From Lepturacanthus savala (taxonomy: Eukaryota; Chordata; Actinopteri; Scombriformes; Trichiuridae), in assembly GCA_030544235.1 (NCBI GenBank), contig CM060471.1:8768848-8832847 (forward strand): DNA of 64,000 nt, written 5' to 3'. The number at the start of each line of letters is the position of its first letter. The first letter of the stretch is position 1. This document shows, piece by piece, positions 51,192 to 61,860 of the stretch. Under the pieces are notes generated by a model that worked only from the letters and a program-made list of their open reading frames with translations, ran no database searches and was not told the origin of the DNA. A program made the translations under genes and the position numbers.

Positions 51192-52540
51192 TCACATGTT
51201 TTTGGAGACTTCCTGTTTGCTGAGGAGGACTTCCAGCAGACGGAGTTTGGCCTTCAGCTGCTTGTATTCCTGGTATTCCTCCTTCATGGGACTTCGATCT
51301 TCTTTTTGGCAGATTCTGTCGGGATGAGAATACGTCAGTAACACCTCTGACAAAAATATTCATGAAACAAGGGTTAGGGTTAGGGTTACAGACTAATGAA
51401 ACTTTTCATGCTTTTTATCATTGAATAAAAACTGTCCTGATGATGTTCATTCATGTTCAAAATAAAGAGTTTAAATTATGACTTTTTTCATAAAAAAAAT
51501 TTGTTCTTAAAATATTACTACTTTTCATGAAAGACAACTGATTTCTGATTTTATCCTGAAAATATTTCTTTCCTTGGAAGATTCAGACTTTTTTGCAAGT
51601 ATTTCACCTTCTTTCTTGAAAAAGTTTTTTTTTTTATTTATTATATATAAAAATATGATGAAAAAACATATTCATTCAACTTTTTTATAAGAACTTTTTC
51701 ATGGTTGAGCTCTTAAAACCTTCCAAATAATCACCTAGCAACACCAAAAATACCACTAAGGAATTCAAACAACCTGAAATATCTAGACTTTTTTCTGAGA
51801 TTCTGTCTCCTCCAGTTTATTTTTGAACGTGACTCTGATTTTATTTTAGCATTTTGTTATGTCACCTTCCGGTCTGGCGGTAAAACTCGTCCTCAAACTC
51901 CCTCAGCACTTTACGCCTCGTCTTCTTCTCTGCTCTCGTCTGCCGCAGACTCTCCAGCAGCTGGGATCTGGTGAGGTTAAACAGGTGAGTTGTTTCCTGC
52001 AGGTTACAGCTGTTCCAGATGTGTTTCCTGTCAACCTCAGACTCACCTGGAGGCTTCGTGCAGATTGGCTGTGGTGAGCGCCGGCTGCTGGCGGACGGCT
52101 TTCACCTCGTCCAGCGGGGACACGAAGGCTGGGTCGCTGTCCCGGTCGCTGTCCTCCTCACCAGCAACAGGCCGGGTCGGCCTTTGAGGAGGCGGGTTCA
52201 TGGAGTCCTCATCCGAACCGTCCTCCTCCTCCTGCTGGACAGAGACAGGGAGACACGTTGGTCCAGAGGCAAGTAAAACAGGATGTGGAGCAGATTGTCC
52301 AGGTAAATGTGATTATTTACACATCATATTTATATTTAACATCAGTGTATGAAGATTAATAGTAGTTTCATCAACAGGAATCAGTCTGTCTCAGAAACAG
52401 TTTGATTAATATATATATATATATAATTTACAAATTTATATTCATCTATGAAAATATTATATATATTATATTATATATATATTATATATTTTTCAGTCCA
52501 GTTTTGTCTGCAGTGACAAAACATCTCTTCCAATCTGAGG

Positions 52541-52610
<70 letters not shown>

Positions 52611-55600
52611 GTGTGTCTCAGTCTCACTATAGTGGTGATGGGTGGGCTGGCACACAGCAAACGTTTGATCAGCTGGTATCTGTCGTAGAGCGGCTTCACC
52701 AGCTTCTTCTCTTGTTTGTTTCCCTGATAGACACAAACACACAAGAGAGAGTCAATAAACTGTGGAGTCGACATGGCAACGTCCCAAATTTCACCTGAAC
52801 CACCACAGCCTAGCAACACCCTAGCAACCACTAAAAGTTCCACACACACTGAGATGCTGCAACACATCCCCCATCTCATCCACCTCTGTTTTTCACAATG
52901 CAAAGTGCTGGAACCCATCTAGTCTTCTGAGAGTTTATGGTCTGAGAGTTTGAGAGAGTATGGTCAGTTGTCTGAATCCAATATGGCAGTGACTTTGATG
53001 TAAGATCCTATGAGAACAAAACGATGATCCAAACACCTAAATAACCACTTACCAACACCCTAGCAACCTCCGAATACAGCTTTAGTTATGAACATGTGTG
53101 GTTGTTAGGATGATGATGATGATGTTGATGATGATGTTGATGATGATGATGATCATGATCATGACTACTAAAACTACACAGGTTTGAGTATTTCCATGTA
53201 CTTCACTCTACATGTCACAGGGAAATACCTTCAGCTGAAGATTTTACATGAAACAATAACAAAAAAGTAAATGGTCAAAGATTAAATCACTATTTAAACC
53301 TTTACCAGCATGCAGCTGTGTATCTGTGTATGAGCGGCTAATGAAACGAACGTGTCAGCAGTAGTGATGATAATAATAACAGATAATAAACAGATGGAAG
53401 CTGAGCTCTAGTCCAGACATTTGATCTGTGGGTTTTTATCTTCCACCTGGTTCACACACAGGCTGAATATTCCCTGCTGGAAAGGTCTAACAGGCCTGAA
53501 ATCATTTTAACCATCAGCTGTTAAATACTTTAATCAGCTGTAAACTAAACTGTGTTCTGTTCTCCTGACGACATCAGTGTGCTCATGAGTGAGTCGTACC
53601 CTCAGGGACATTTAAACATTTCACTCATTCACAGTAACAGTCAGACTCACCGGTCGGCCATGAACACTCTCAAAATAGAGCAGACACTTCTGTAGAGTGA
53701 TCTTCTCCAACACCATCTGAGCCTGGGTCATCTCCTACAAACACACACACACACACACAAAATATCGATGTAAGAGTTGATGCTGATAGCTGTTTCGTTA
53801 ACTGACAGCAGATGGCGCCATGTGCACAGAAAACTGTGTCAGAGGAAAAACAAACTGACACATAATCAAAATGATACAGATAAACTAATCTATCTATCTA
53901 TCTATCTTTTTCACATCATCGCTTTGAATCTTCAACTATTTGTAATTTGTATTGATCATAAACTAGTGAAGTTTCCTCATCTCTATTTGAGACTTTTGCA
54001 GAATTCATCATGTATTAATTATTTAATTTAGTAGATCCATTTCTATTGATTTTAATATAAACTCATGCAGAACTTGAACTGTATTTTGTCTTGTCTTGAT
54101 GATCTGATGCAGTTTGAGGCTTCACACATCACTGTATCTGTTCTATTATTGACATTTACTCATTACTGGATTCTGAGGCTGAACAGTTGTTCAGGTTTAT
54201 TGTTTAGGATTCTTCACTCTTAGATTTTTAAAGTTTTTTTTCATGTATTATGCTGAACCTCTTCAGCCTGCATGTTAGAAATATAATATGGTTTAAAAAT
54301 TTTAAGATCCAAATTAATTCTTCTCATAAAACGGTTGTGTTTCAGGTTATTTGTAAAGTTTTATAATCCATATCTATGAGTACGTTGTTTCTTTTAAAAT
54401 GCCACAAAATGCTGAATCAGTGATTAAAAGATGCATTGATTATCTGTAGATTGACTGATTGATTAATGGTTGCAGCTGTGGGTTGAATTGATGTCGGCAT
54501 CACTCGTTATAACAACGGGTATATGTGACTGACCTTCATGTTGTCTGGGAGACCCAGAGCTCGTCTCTTCTCTCTGAGACGTCTGAACAAGGAATCAACC
54601 GTCTCCTCTAGTGTCGGCCTGTACTCTGCTGCCCCCTGCTGGCTGGAGACAGGTATAGAGGAGGTATAGAGGAGGTGTATAGGAGGTATAGAGGAGGTGT
54701 AGAGGAGGTGTGTAGGAGGTGTGTAGGAGGTATAGAGGAGGTATAGAGGAGGTGTAGAGGAGGTGTAGAGGAGGTATAGAGGAGGTGTAGAGGAGGTATA
54801 GAGGAGGTGTAGAGGAGGTATAGAGGAGGTATAGAGGAGGTGTAGAGGAGGTATAGAGGAGGTGTAGAGGAGGTATAGAGGAGGTGTAGAGGAGGTGTAG
54901 AGGAGGTATAGAGGAGGTGTAGAGGAGGTATAGAGGAGGTGTAGAGGAGGTGTAGAGGAGGTATAGAGGAGGTGTAGAGGAGGTATAGAGGAGGTGTAGA
55001 GGGGGTATAGAGGAGGTATAGAGGAGGTGTAGAGGAGGTGTAGAGGAGGTATAGAGGAGGTGTAGAGGGGTTATAGAGGAGGTGTAGAGGAGGTGTAGAG
55101 GAGGTATAGAGGAGGTGTAGAGGAGGTATAGAGGAGGTGTAGAGGAGGTGTAGAGGAGGTATAGAGGAGGTGTAGAGGAGGTATAGAGGAGGTGTAGAGG
55201 AGGTGTAGAGGAGGTATAGAGGAGGTATAGAGGAAGGGTAGAGGAGGTATAGAGGAGGTGTAGAGGAGGTATAGAGGAGGTGTAGAGGAGGTGTAGAGGA
55301 GGTATAGAGGAGGTGTAGAGGAGGTGTAGAGGGGGTATAGAGGAGGTGTAGAGGGGGTGTTGTGTACCTGCAGGTCTCTGTGTTCTCTGACTCCTGTGAC
55401 TCAAACAGAGATTGCCTGAGTCTCAGCTCTGAAACAGAAACATGAAGAGACTCAACAATAGAACAAACATCTGCTGAGGCTGAAAAATCACCAACATCTG
55501 ATCATCAACAGTGATTTTCCTCTTAAAGGGACAGTTCGCTACTTTAGCCCTGTTTCCCTTGTTCCATCTGAATCATAGAGACTAGTAATGTCACTGATCC

Positions 55601-58600
55601 TCCAGTATTGATTTGTAGTGGTTTTCAGTATAATGTTATTTCACCTGCAGGTTTAGCAGCTGTTTTACAAACATGAAGCTCATGGTTGGAGAGTTGGACA
55701 TGTTCAGGAACTATTTTGTAGACCACAGTACAGCTTTAGTAAACCTCAGCCGATCTATCACAAACAGGATCAATGTTCATTTTCAAACCTTTTAAAGCAA
55801 CAACAGATGAATGAAATGGGAAACATGACACCGTGCAGCTTACTGAGATGGTACGATTACACAGTGTGCTTCATACCAGGGTTATACAATTTTTACGAAA
55901 TTAAACTGGTTTGTCTAATAGGATTCAAATCTGTGAAGTAACATTATACTGAAAATCACTAAAAAGATCAATACCAGAGGATCAATGAAATTATGTCTCT
56001 ATACGTCAGAGAGAAACGAGTGAAATGTCCAAAATCAACAACAAACAAGCTGAAAAAAGGAACAATAATAGAACATATTAATTGCTATTATTGTTATAAC
56101 TAATAATTTTTGTCTGAACCAAGATCCACATCAGTTTGTGTTCAGTTGATGTAGAACATGAATCAACAGTTAAGCCTTAATAAGTGTGGAGGTGGCAGGT
56201 TTCAGATATCATCTCTGCAGTGTTAGTGTGATGTTTGAGTTTTACCTTTGAGCTGTTTTCGGGCTTTGGCGAGTTCACTCATCACTCGGACCATCTCTGG
56301 GTTGGAGTATTTATCGTTGTGTGAAGGCTGAGACACAAACAGACAAACATCAGCTACACACAATCATTGAACATATGGACACGCTATTATAAAACTACTT
56401 TTAAAGAATTTATGAACCCTTCAAGACTATTTTAATAGATTCATTTAAGAGTTTGTGGCTAAAAATCAGACATTTCGAATGACATTTCGAATTAAATGTC
56501 TGTTTTGTGTTTATTTTTTTGGCAGCTTCTACTGTGTTGAGATGGCAGATTAAAAACTACTGAGATCCAACATGTAGGGAAAAAAACACAAAAATCTGTC
56601 TCTAGAGTGATTGTTTGGTTTGTCTGTTGTGGTCCTGTAGAAACAAACCTGCTCCTCGTGGAGATTAAACAGCTCAATATAAGGTCAGAAAACTCTGTTA
56701 CACACTCAATTATTTTATTACTAACTACATTTTATTATTTCATTGTCCCCTGGAGACAAATAAAATTCTTTGAATTGAAAAAAAAGATCTTATTTCTGTT
56801 GAATTACATTACATTAAAACATTTATTTTCTGCCAAATCTGTTCTGTAGATGCTGATAAATCTGATGCAGCCAAGACATTGTCTGCATCAGGTTTTATTC
56901 TCAAATCAGCTAACAGTTAGTCAATAACTTCATTAATACTTTAAACATCTATAGAAATATATTTTGCTGAGACTGAGCATTTTCATTCAGTCCACTGTAG
57001 ATGAGTAAAGAAAGAAGGAAGGATAGAAGATGGAGGGAATGACTGATTTACTGTAATGTGGCAGGGAGGGAGGAAGGGTGGGAGGGAATAAGAAAGAAGG
57101 GAGGGAAAGAAGGAGAAAACTGAGGAAGAAAAGTAGAAAGGAGGAAAGAAAGGAGAGAGACAGGAAGGACTGAAAAAACAAAAAGAAACTTTCCCCTGGT
57201 CTAAGGAGGAGATTAATGAAGTGAGACTCAAATCTGAAGAAGCTCTTACCTTGTAGTTCATGTCCTGCTCAAACTGATCCTCAAACCTGCGAACTTTCTT
57301 CTTCAGGGTCTGGATCTGTCGAGTGAGGAAAGAGACGGAGGACGGACACTCGTCCCCTGATCCCTCCGTCCTGTCCCGACCCCGAGACCTGGACCCAGAC
57401 AGGAACACACAGGTTCAAATTCATGTTCAGCGTTAAACCTTCTCCTGTGTCTGATGTTTTCTGTGAGGTCACAACCGTCACACTTGGAACTTCACAAACA
57501 GCTTTAGTGTGAAAAAAAGGTTTAAAGCTCTACTGAGCTTCACATTGTTCACTTCTATCTGTGTCTAGTTTCTGTTTCAGAAAGAAGAAGCTGTGAGACA
57601 GAGCTGCAACTAACAACTTCTAATAGCGGATTATTCTATTGATTATTAAAATGAATGTTTTGTTCATTAAATGGTATAAAATGTTGATCACTGTTTCCAA
57701 AGCTGAAGAATCAACCTAAAATGTCTTTTTTTTTCCAGATCAACAGTCCACAACCCCAAAATCATCAGTTTATTGTTATAGAAGACTAAAGAGACTGGAA
57801 CCTGAGAATTTGGACATTTTTTTCTTAAAAAAAATGTGTCAATTCATTGATTATAAAAATGATTGGTTTCTGTTCATGAGTCCCGATGTGGCGATGGAAC
57901 CTCAGCACTGATTCCAGCTACACTAGAAGAAACTGAGAAAAAGCCTCAACATCTCTACAAATTCACCTCTAACAAGCTGTGGCTCTGCCCCTCAATATCC
58001 AGGTGTGTGTGATTCTACTCACAGAGAAATTGATCTTATTTATCTGTTTAAAACTCTACTTCCTGTATCTCTGTGGTGAGGGGGAGGGGCTTAACAGAAG
58101 ACGACAAACTGGGTCCCAGATGATTCCCACTGTCAGGCTGAGGGTCCATAAGCAACAGACAGACAGGTGGACAGACAGGTGGGCAAACAGACTGGTCAGG
58201 AGACAGACAGGTGGTCAGACAGACAGGTTGCCAGTTGGATAGACAGGTGGACAGATAGACAGGTGAGCAGACAGACAGGGGACAGGCAGACAGCTGGGCA
58301 AATGGACAGGTGGACAGACAGACAGGTAGAAGAACAGACAGGTGGGCAAACAGGTGAGCAGACAGACAGTGGACAGTCAAACAGGCGGCCAGATAGACAG
58401 GTGGGCAGACAGACAGAGAGGTGAACAGACAGACAGGTGTGCAGATGGACAGATAGACAGGTGGACAGACAGACAGGGTCCAACACAGAGCTGCTGCTGA
58501 CAGGACTGAACAGAAATGAAAACACAGATCAGGATCAGGATGTTTGTGGAGCAGAAGAAGATTTCATCCACACAGAAGTGGACGTCTCCAGCCATTAATT

Positions 58601-59582
58601 AAAGTAACTGTAGGGACTCTGACTGCTTATGAAACAGCTTCCATGACCCACATCAGCTGACCAGACCCTCTCTGGGATTCTGGACATTTCTGTAGATTGT
58701 TCTGCCTGCAGGAAGCTGAAACAGGCATCTGAACAAAGGTCTTTTACTGTGGTCATTTAGGATTACTCATCTGACACAGACACACAGAGATAGAGAGACA
58801 GAGAGATAGACAGGTGGATGGACAGACAGGTGGACGGATACAGGTGGACTCACAGGATGTACTGCTGGCTGCAGGGTGGTGAAGGCGCTGTGTCGGGGTC
58901 TGAGTTGAACCTCAGGCTGAGGCTGGAGCAGCGGGGGGAGGGGAGGGGGCTCTGCCCACCTGCCAGCAGCTGGAGGAGAGCCCCGCCTCCTCCCCCTCCG
59001 CCTCCTTCCCCACCAGGGCTGCTCCTCTGGGGGGAGTAGGGAGAGTGGTGTGGACTGGGGGGTGCTGGTCCCTCAGGGGTCAGGGTCTGCTGGCCCGGGT
59101 GGAGGGTGGTTAGGGGCTGGTGTCGGGGAGACGTCGGAGGGCGGCTCAACACCGACAGCAGCTCTGAAAACACAAAACCACTTCATGTTAAATCCATCAG
59201 CAGTTATCATCACCACAGCAAAACTATGGGCATTTGTCACATTAAAACAAGCAGATGGAGACGTCCGACTCTAAAGAAACTGCTGCAACCTCAACAGATT
59301 CAGAACCACATTAGAACCAACAGAACTTTCACTAAAACTATTAATTGATTAATTGTTGATCAATTAATCTCTGAACATCATTAAACACTGTTATTATTTG
59401 ACTAATTTAAAATGTATAAAGTGTAATGTATAAAAATGACATCAGTTCTTTGTAGGATTAGTTTAAATTTGAAATGTACAAAGAAGCTTTGAGACAGAAG
59501 CAGTCGAGTGTAACTGAGTCAGTGTGTTCACATGTTTTACTGCTGCACACGTGTGCTATAAATAGCAACATGGCCAGGGAAA

Positions 59583-59661
<79 letters not shown>

Positions 59662-60095
59662 AAATCAGTATTTGAAACGGAATTGATCTGTTTGTGAATG
59701 AAATGTGTAAAGAATTAATATAATAGTAAATAATAAAATCAATCAGCTTCTTATTTCAGTTACTGTAAGAAAATAAGAAATACTGCATTTCAATACACAC
59801 ACACACACACACACACAGCAGGACTGGATTTAACCAGCAGGGACACACACACATAACAGATACAGACAGTCAGGTGTGTACCTGGGGGGCTGTTCTCGTC
59901 AGCAGCAGCGTGGCTGTGACACAGAGCCAGAGTTTTCTCCTCCCTCCCTCTGAGCTCCGGACCACAGGGGCTCTTCTGCTCCTTGCTGCCCAGGGCAGGG
60001 GGGCGCTCCTCTGGGGACGGACCCAGCGAGGGGCCCCCCTCCACCTCCAGAGCCTGGAGCTTCAGCAGAGAACTCTGCAGGCAGAAGCAAAACAT
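51192..60095 (-). CDS. fam13c: FAM13-family protein, probably FAM13C
   Basis: FAM13 proteins are coiled-coil-rich proteins of uncertain biochemical role; FAM13A and B carry an N-terminal RhoGAP domain that FAM13C lacks. Eleven exons with consistent phases were found, high to low: 59882-60074, 58854-59163, 57250-57388, 56246-56327, 55368-55428, 54534-54642, 53651-53734, 52628-52723, 52047-52234, 51866-51967, 51192-51315 (stop TGA at 51192-51194), giving 495 codons. Family landmarks are DTAPSPPCSQQYIL, KKKVRRFEDQFEQ, KYSNPEM, the long helix EKITLQKCLLYFESVHGRP, VKPLYDRYQLIKRLL, IQEEEDGSDED, NLHEASRSQLL and the terminal KAKLRLLEVLLSKQ. An in-frame ATG at 60093-60095 would add MFCFCLQ, which resembles the FAM13C amino terminus; otherwise the exon at 60074 is internal and more lies upstream. 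Human FAM13C and ASAH2 are both on 10q, supporting fam13c. The family is certain; the paralog is likely, not proven. Confidence 0.85.
52543..52617. repeat. (GT)n beside a fam13c donor (CA in gene sense)
   Basis: It lies about 10 bp downstream, in gene sense, of the donor of the exon at 52628-52723. Confidence 0.95.
54651..55360. repeat. 11-bp minisatellite in a fam13c intron
   Basis: About 700 bp of tandem GGAGGTATAGA / GGAGGTGTAGA units, roughly 64 copies differing mainly at one A/G position. It fills the intron between the exons at 55368-55428 and 54534-54642. The long minus-strand open frame across it is an artefact of the repeat, since 11-bp units translate in all frames. Confidence 0.95.
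55525..56035 (-). repeat. Dispersed repeat A, copy 2, with an inverted second arm
   Basis: It begins CTTAAAGGGACAGTTC and runs inverted to copy 1 as far as ~55855. A further partial copy at 55917-56030 is in the opposite orientation, so the block can fold on itself. It lies in a fam13c intron. Confidence 0.6.
57600..57865 (+). repeat. Dispersed repeat D, second copy (fam13c intron)
   Basis: Starts GAGCTGCAACTAACAACTTC and shares AATCATCAGTTTATTGTTAT and GAGAATTTGGACATTT-type blocks with 45300-45560. Confidence 0.55.
58150..58480. repeat. GACAGACAGGTGG minisatellite in a fam13c intron
   Basis: Irregular tandem copies of ACAGACAGGTGG/GGGCAA units, about 330 bp, with a short outlier near 58800-58850. 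It is non-coding. Confidence 0.9.
59585..59657. repeat. (CA)n in the first mapped fam13c intron
   Basis: 73 bp of CA; a shorter one at 59797-59817. Confidence 0.95.
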
Positions 60096-60579
60096 GCCAC
60101 AGGCTGATCCAGACACTGACCAGGTGCCACGAGGAGGTAGATCCTCCTGTTACTGAAAGAGATGGTGGAATGGATCAAGGATGCCAGATATTAGCCAGGT
60201 CCCAGCCTCTGCAACACCTCATGTGGAAAACAGACGACTCCTCCGGAAGATTTAGGATGTTTCAGGGTGTAAGTCTGGACAAATAGTCTGCTGTTCAAGA
60301 CGTAGCCAGTCACCATCTAGTGAAACCAGCCATGATGCTCCCTCAGGTCAAGATATTAGTCAGTTCTGTTCCAGATGTAAATTCAGGAATACAAACCCTA
60401 CTACAGTGCAGGAATTAGCCAGGTCCAGAGGGTTATAGCCTACCTAAATAGAATTATTAACTGTCCCTTTTCATGTTTTAAGTCCAGGAAATAGCCAGCT
60501 CCAGTATGAAAATGAAAGGAAAGCAGGCGGGTTGGAGTCTTCATCTTCTCTCCTGCACGCTCTGTGAGGATGATGCTGA

Positions 60580-60900
60580 TGCACACTCCCTCCTCCTCCT
60601 CCTCCTCCCGTTGTTGGATTACTCATCCTCTGGCTCTGACGAGGAGGAGGAGGAGGCGGGGGAGGAGGAGGAGGGGTGATGGCAGAGAGACATGTGGGGA
60701 GCCTCTCTCTTTCTCATCGTGAGGTTTTTCCCGCATCGGCGGGGGTGGGGCATGTCGTTGACGTCAGTGTGTGTGTGTGTATGCGTGTGTGTGAGTGTGT
60801 GTGTGTGGTTACAGCTCATTCATAAAAACGGGAGGAGGGGAAGAGGGCGAAGAGGAGAGAAGCTTCACCTCCTTTGAGGATCATGATGACGTCATATTAT
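60580..60900 (-). promoter_or_regulatory. Candidate fam13c promoter with two perfect CRE palindromes
   Basis: This is a G+C-rich, GGA-rich block 0.5-0.8 kb upstream of the most 5' exon found. It contains two exact TGACGTCA palindromes (60759-60766 and 60887-60894), the consensus CREB/ATF site, 128 bp apart, with a GT/TG repeat between them. The placement suggests a fam13c promoter. An open minus-strand stretch here (Ser/acidic-rich) has no good donor in the right phase, so I do not call it coding. Confidence 0.4.
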
Positions 60901-60949
60901 TCTTCTAACTGGCAGTTTATTTATTTGTTAGTGGGATTTGTTACATCAC

Positions 60950-61440
60950 ACTGCTACTACATAGTACTACACTAAATACTACACACACTGGGTATTACAC
61001 ATACTGAGTACTACACACTAAATACTACACACACTGGGTACTACACACATAGAGTACTACACACTAAATACTACACACACTGGGTACTACACACATTGTG
61101 TACTACACACTAAATACTACACACACTGGGTACTACACACCGCGTACTAGCACTAAATACTACACACTAAATACTACACACACTGAGTACTACACACTAA
61201 ATACTACACACACTGAGTACTACACACTAAATACTACACGCTGAGTAGTGCACACTGAATACTACACAATAAATACTACATACCAAGTACTACACACTGA
61301 ATACTACATACTGAGTACTACACACAAAATACTACATACTAAGTACTAGACACTAACTACTACACACTGAGTACTACACACTGAGTAGTACACACTCAGT
61401 ACAGCAGACTAAAAACTACAAATTCAGTACTACACAGAGT
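60950..61440. repeat. TACTACACACTAAA minisatellite
   Basis: Degenerate tandem units of 10-24 bp based on ACTACACACT, about 490 bp, upstream of the fam13c promoter candidate. Confidence 0.9.
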
Positions 61441-61559
61441 ATTTTGATGGGTTTGACAATGACTTTATACTTACATGTACCAGCCAATATCAATAGGGGT
61501 ATTGCTAGTTTCCAGATCCAGTCTCTATGCTCAGCACAAGGCTGCTGGGTAAAAAACAT

Positions 61560-61860
61560 GGATGTATTATAGACCTGGATAGGGTATCACCCTATGGTAT
61601 CACCCCTCAGCAGCACTGATTGTTCCTAGTGGTCACTTGTGGTACTGCGACAAAAAACTTGGGCGACCCAAAATGCATTTTCCCATAGACCGCAATAGTA
61701 ATAGAGAAAACTGTAAAACTGTTGACAGGACACGCCCAGCTATAACCCTGTTAATTACAAATATTTGTATTCCATATTTTTAAATCAAGGACGTTTTATC
61801 CATGAAAAACCTTTCTAATGGCCAGAAAAGCTCTAGAAAGTCTCTATACGTGGTAAAAAC
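61560..61860 (-). repeat. Dispersed repeat C, copy 2
   Basis: Inverted copy of the repeat at 10545-10850. The region is non-coding, upstream of fam13c. Confidence 0.6.

Noticed and set aside
54595..55404. Minus-strand frame of 269 residues with an 11-residue repeat
   Set aside because: It is the 11-bp minisatellite read through; real fam13c exons flank it in a different frame.
60619..60819. Minus-strand Ser/acidic frame as a fam13c first exon
   Set aside because: No convincing donor in a phase that joins the 60074 acceptor; composition reflects GGA repeats.
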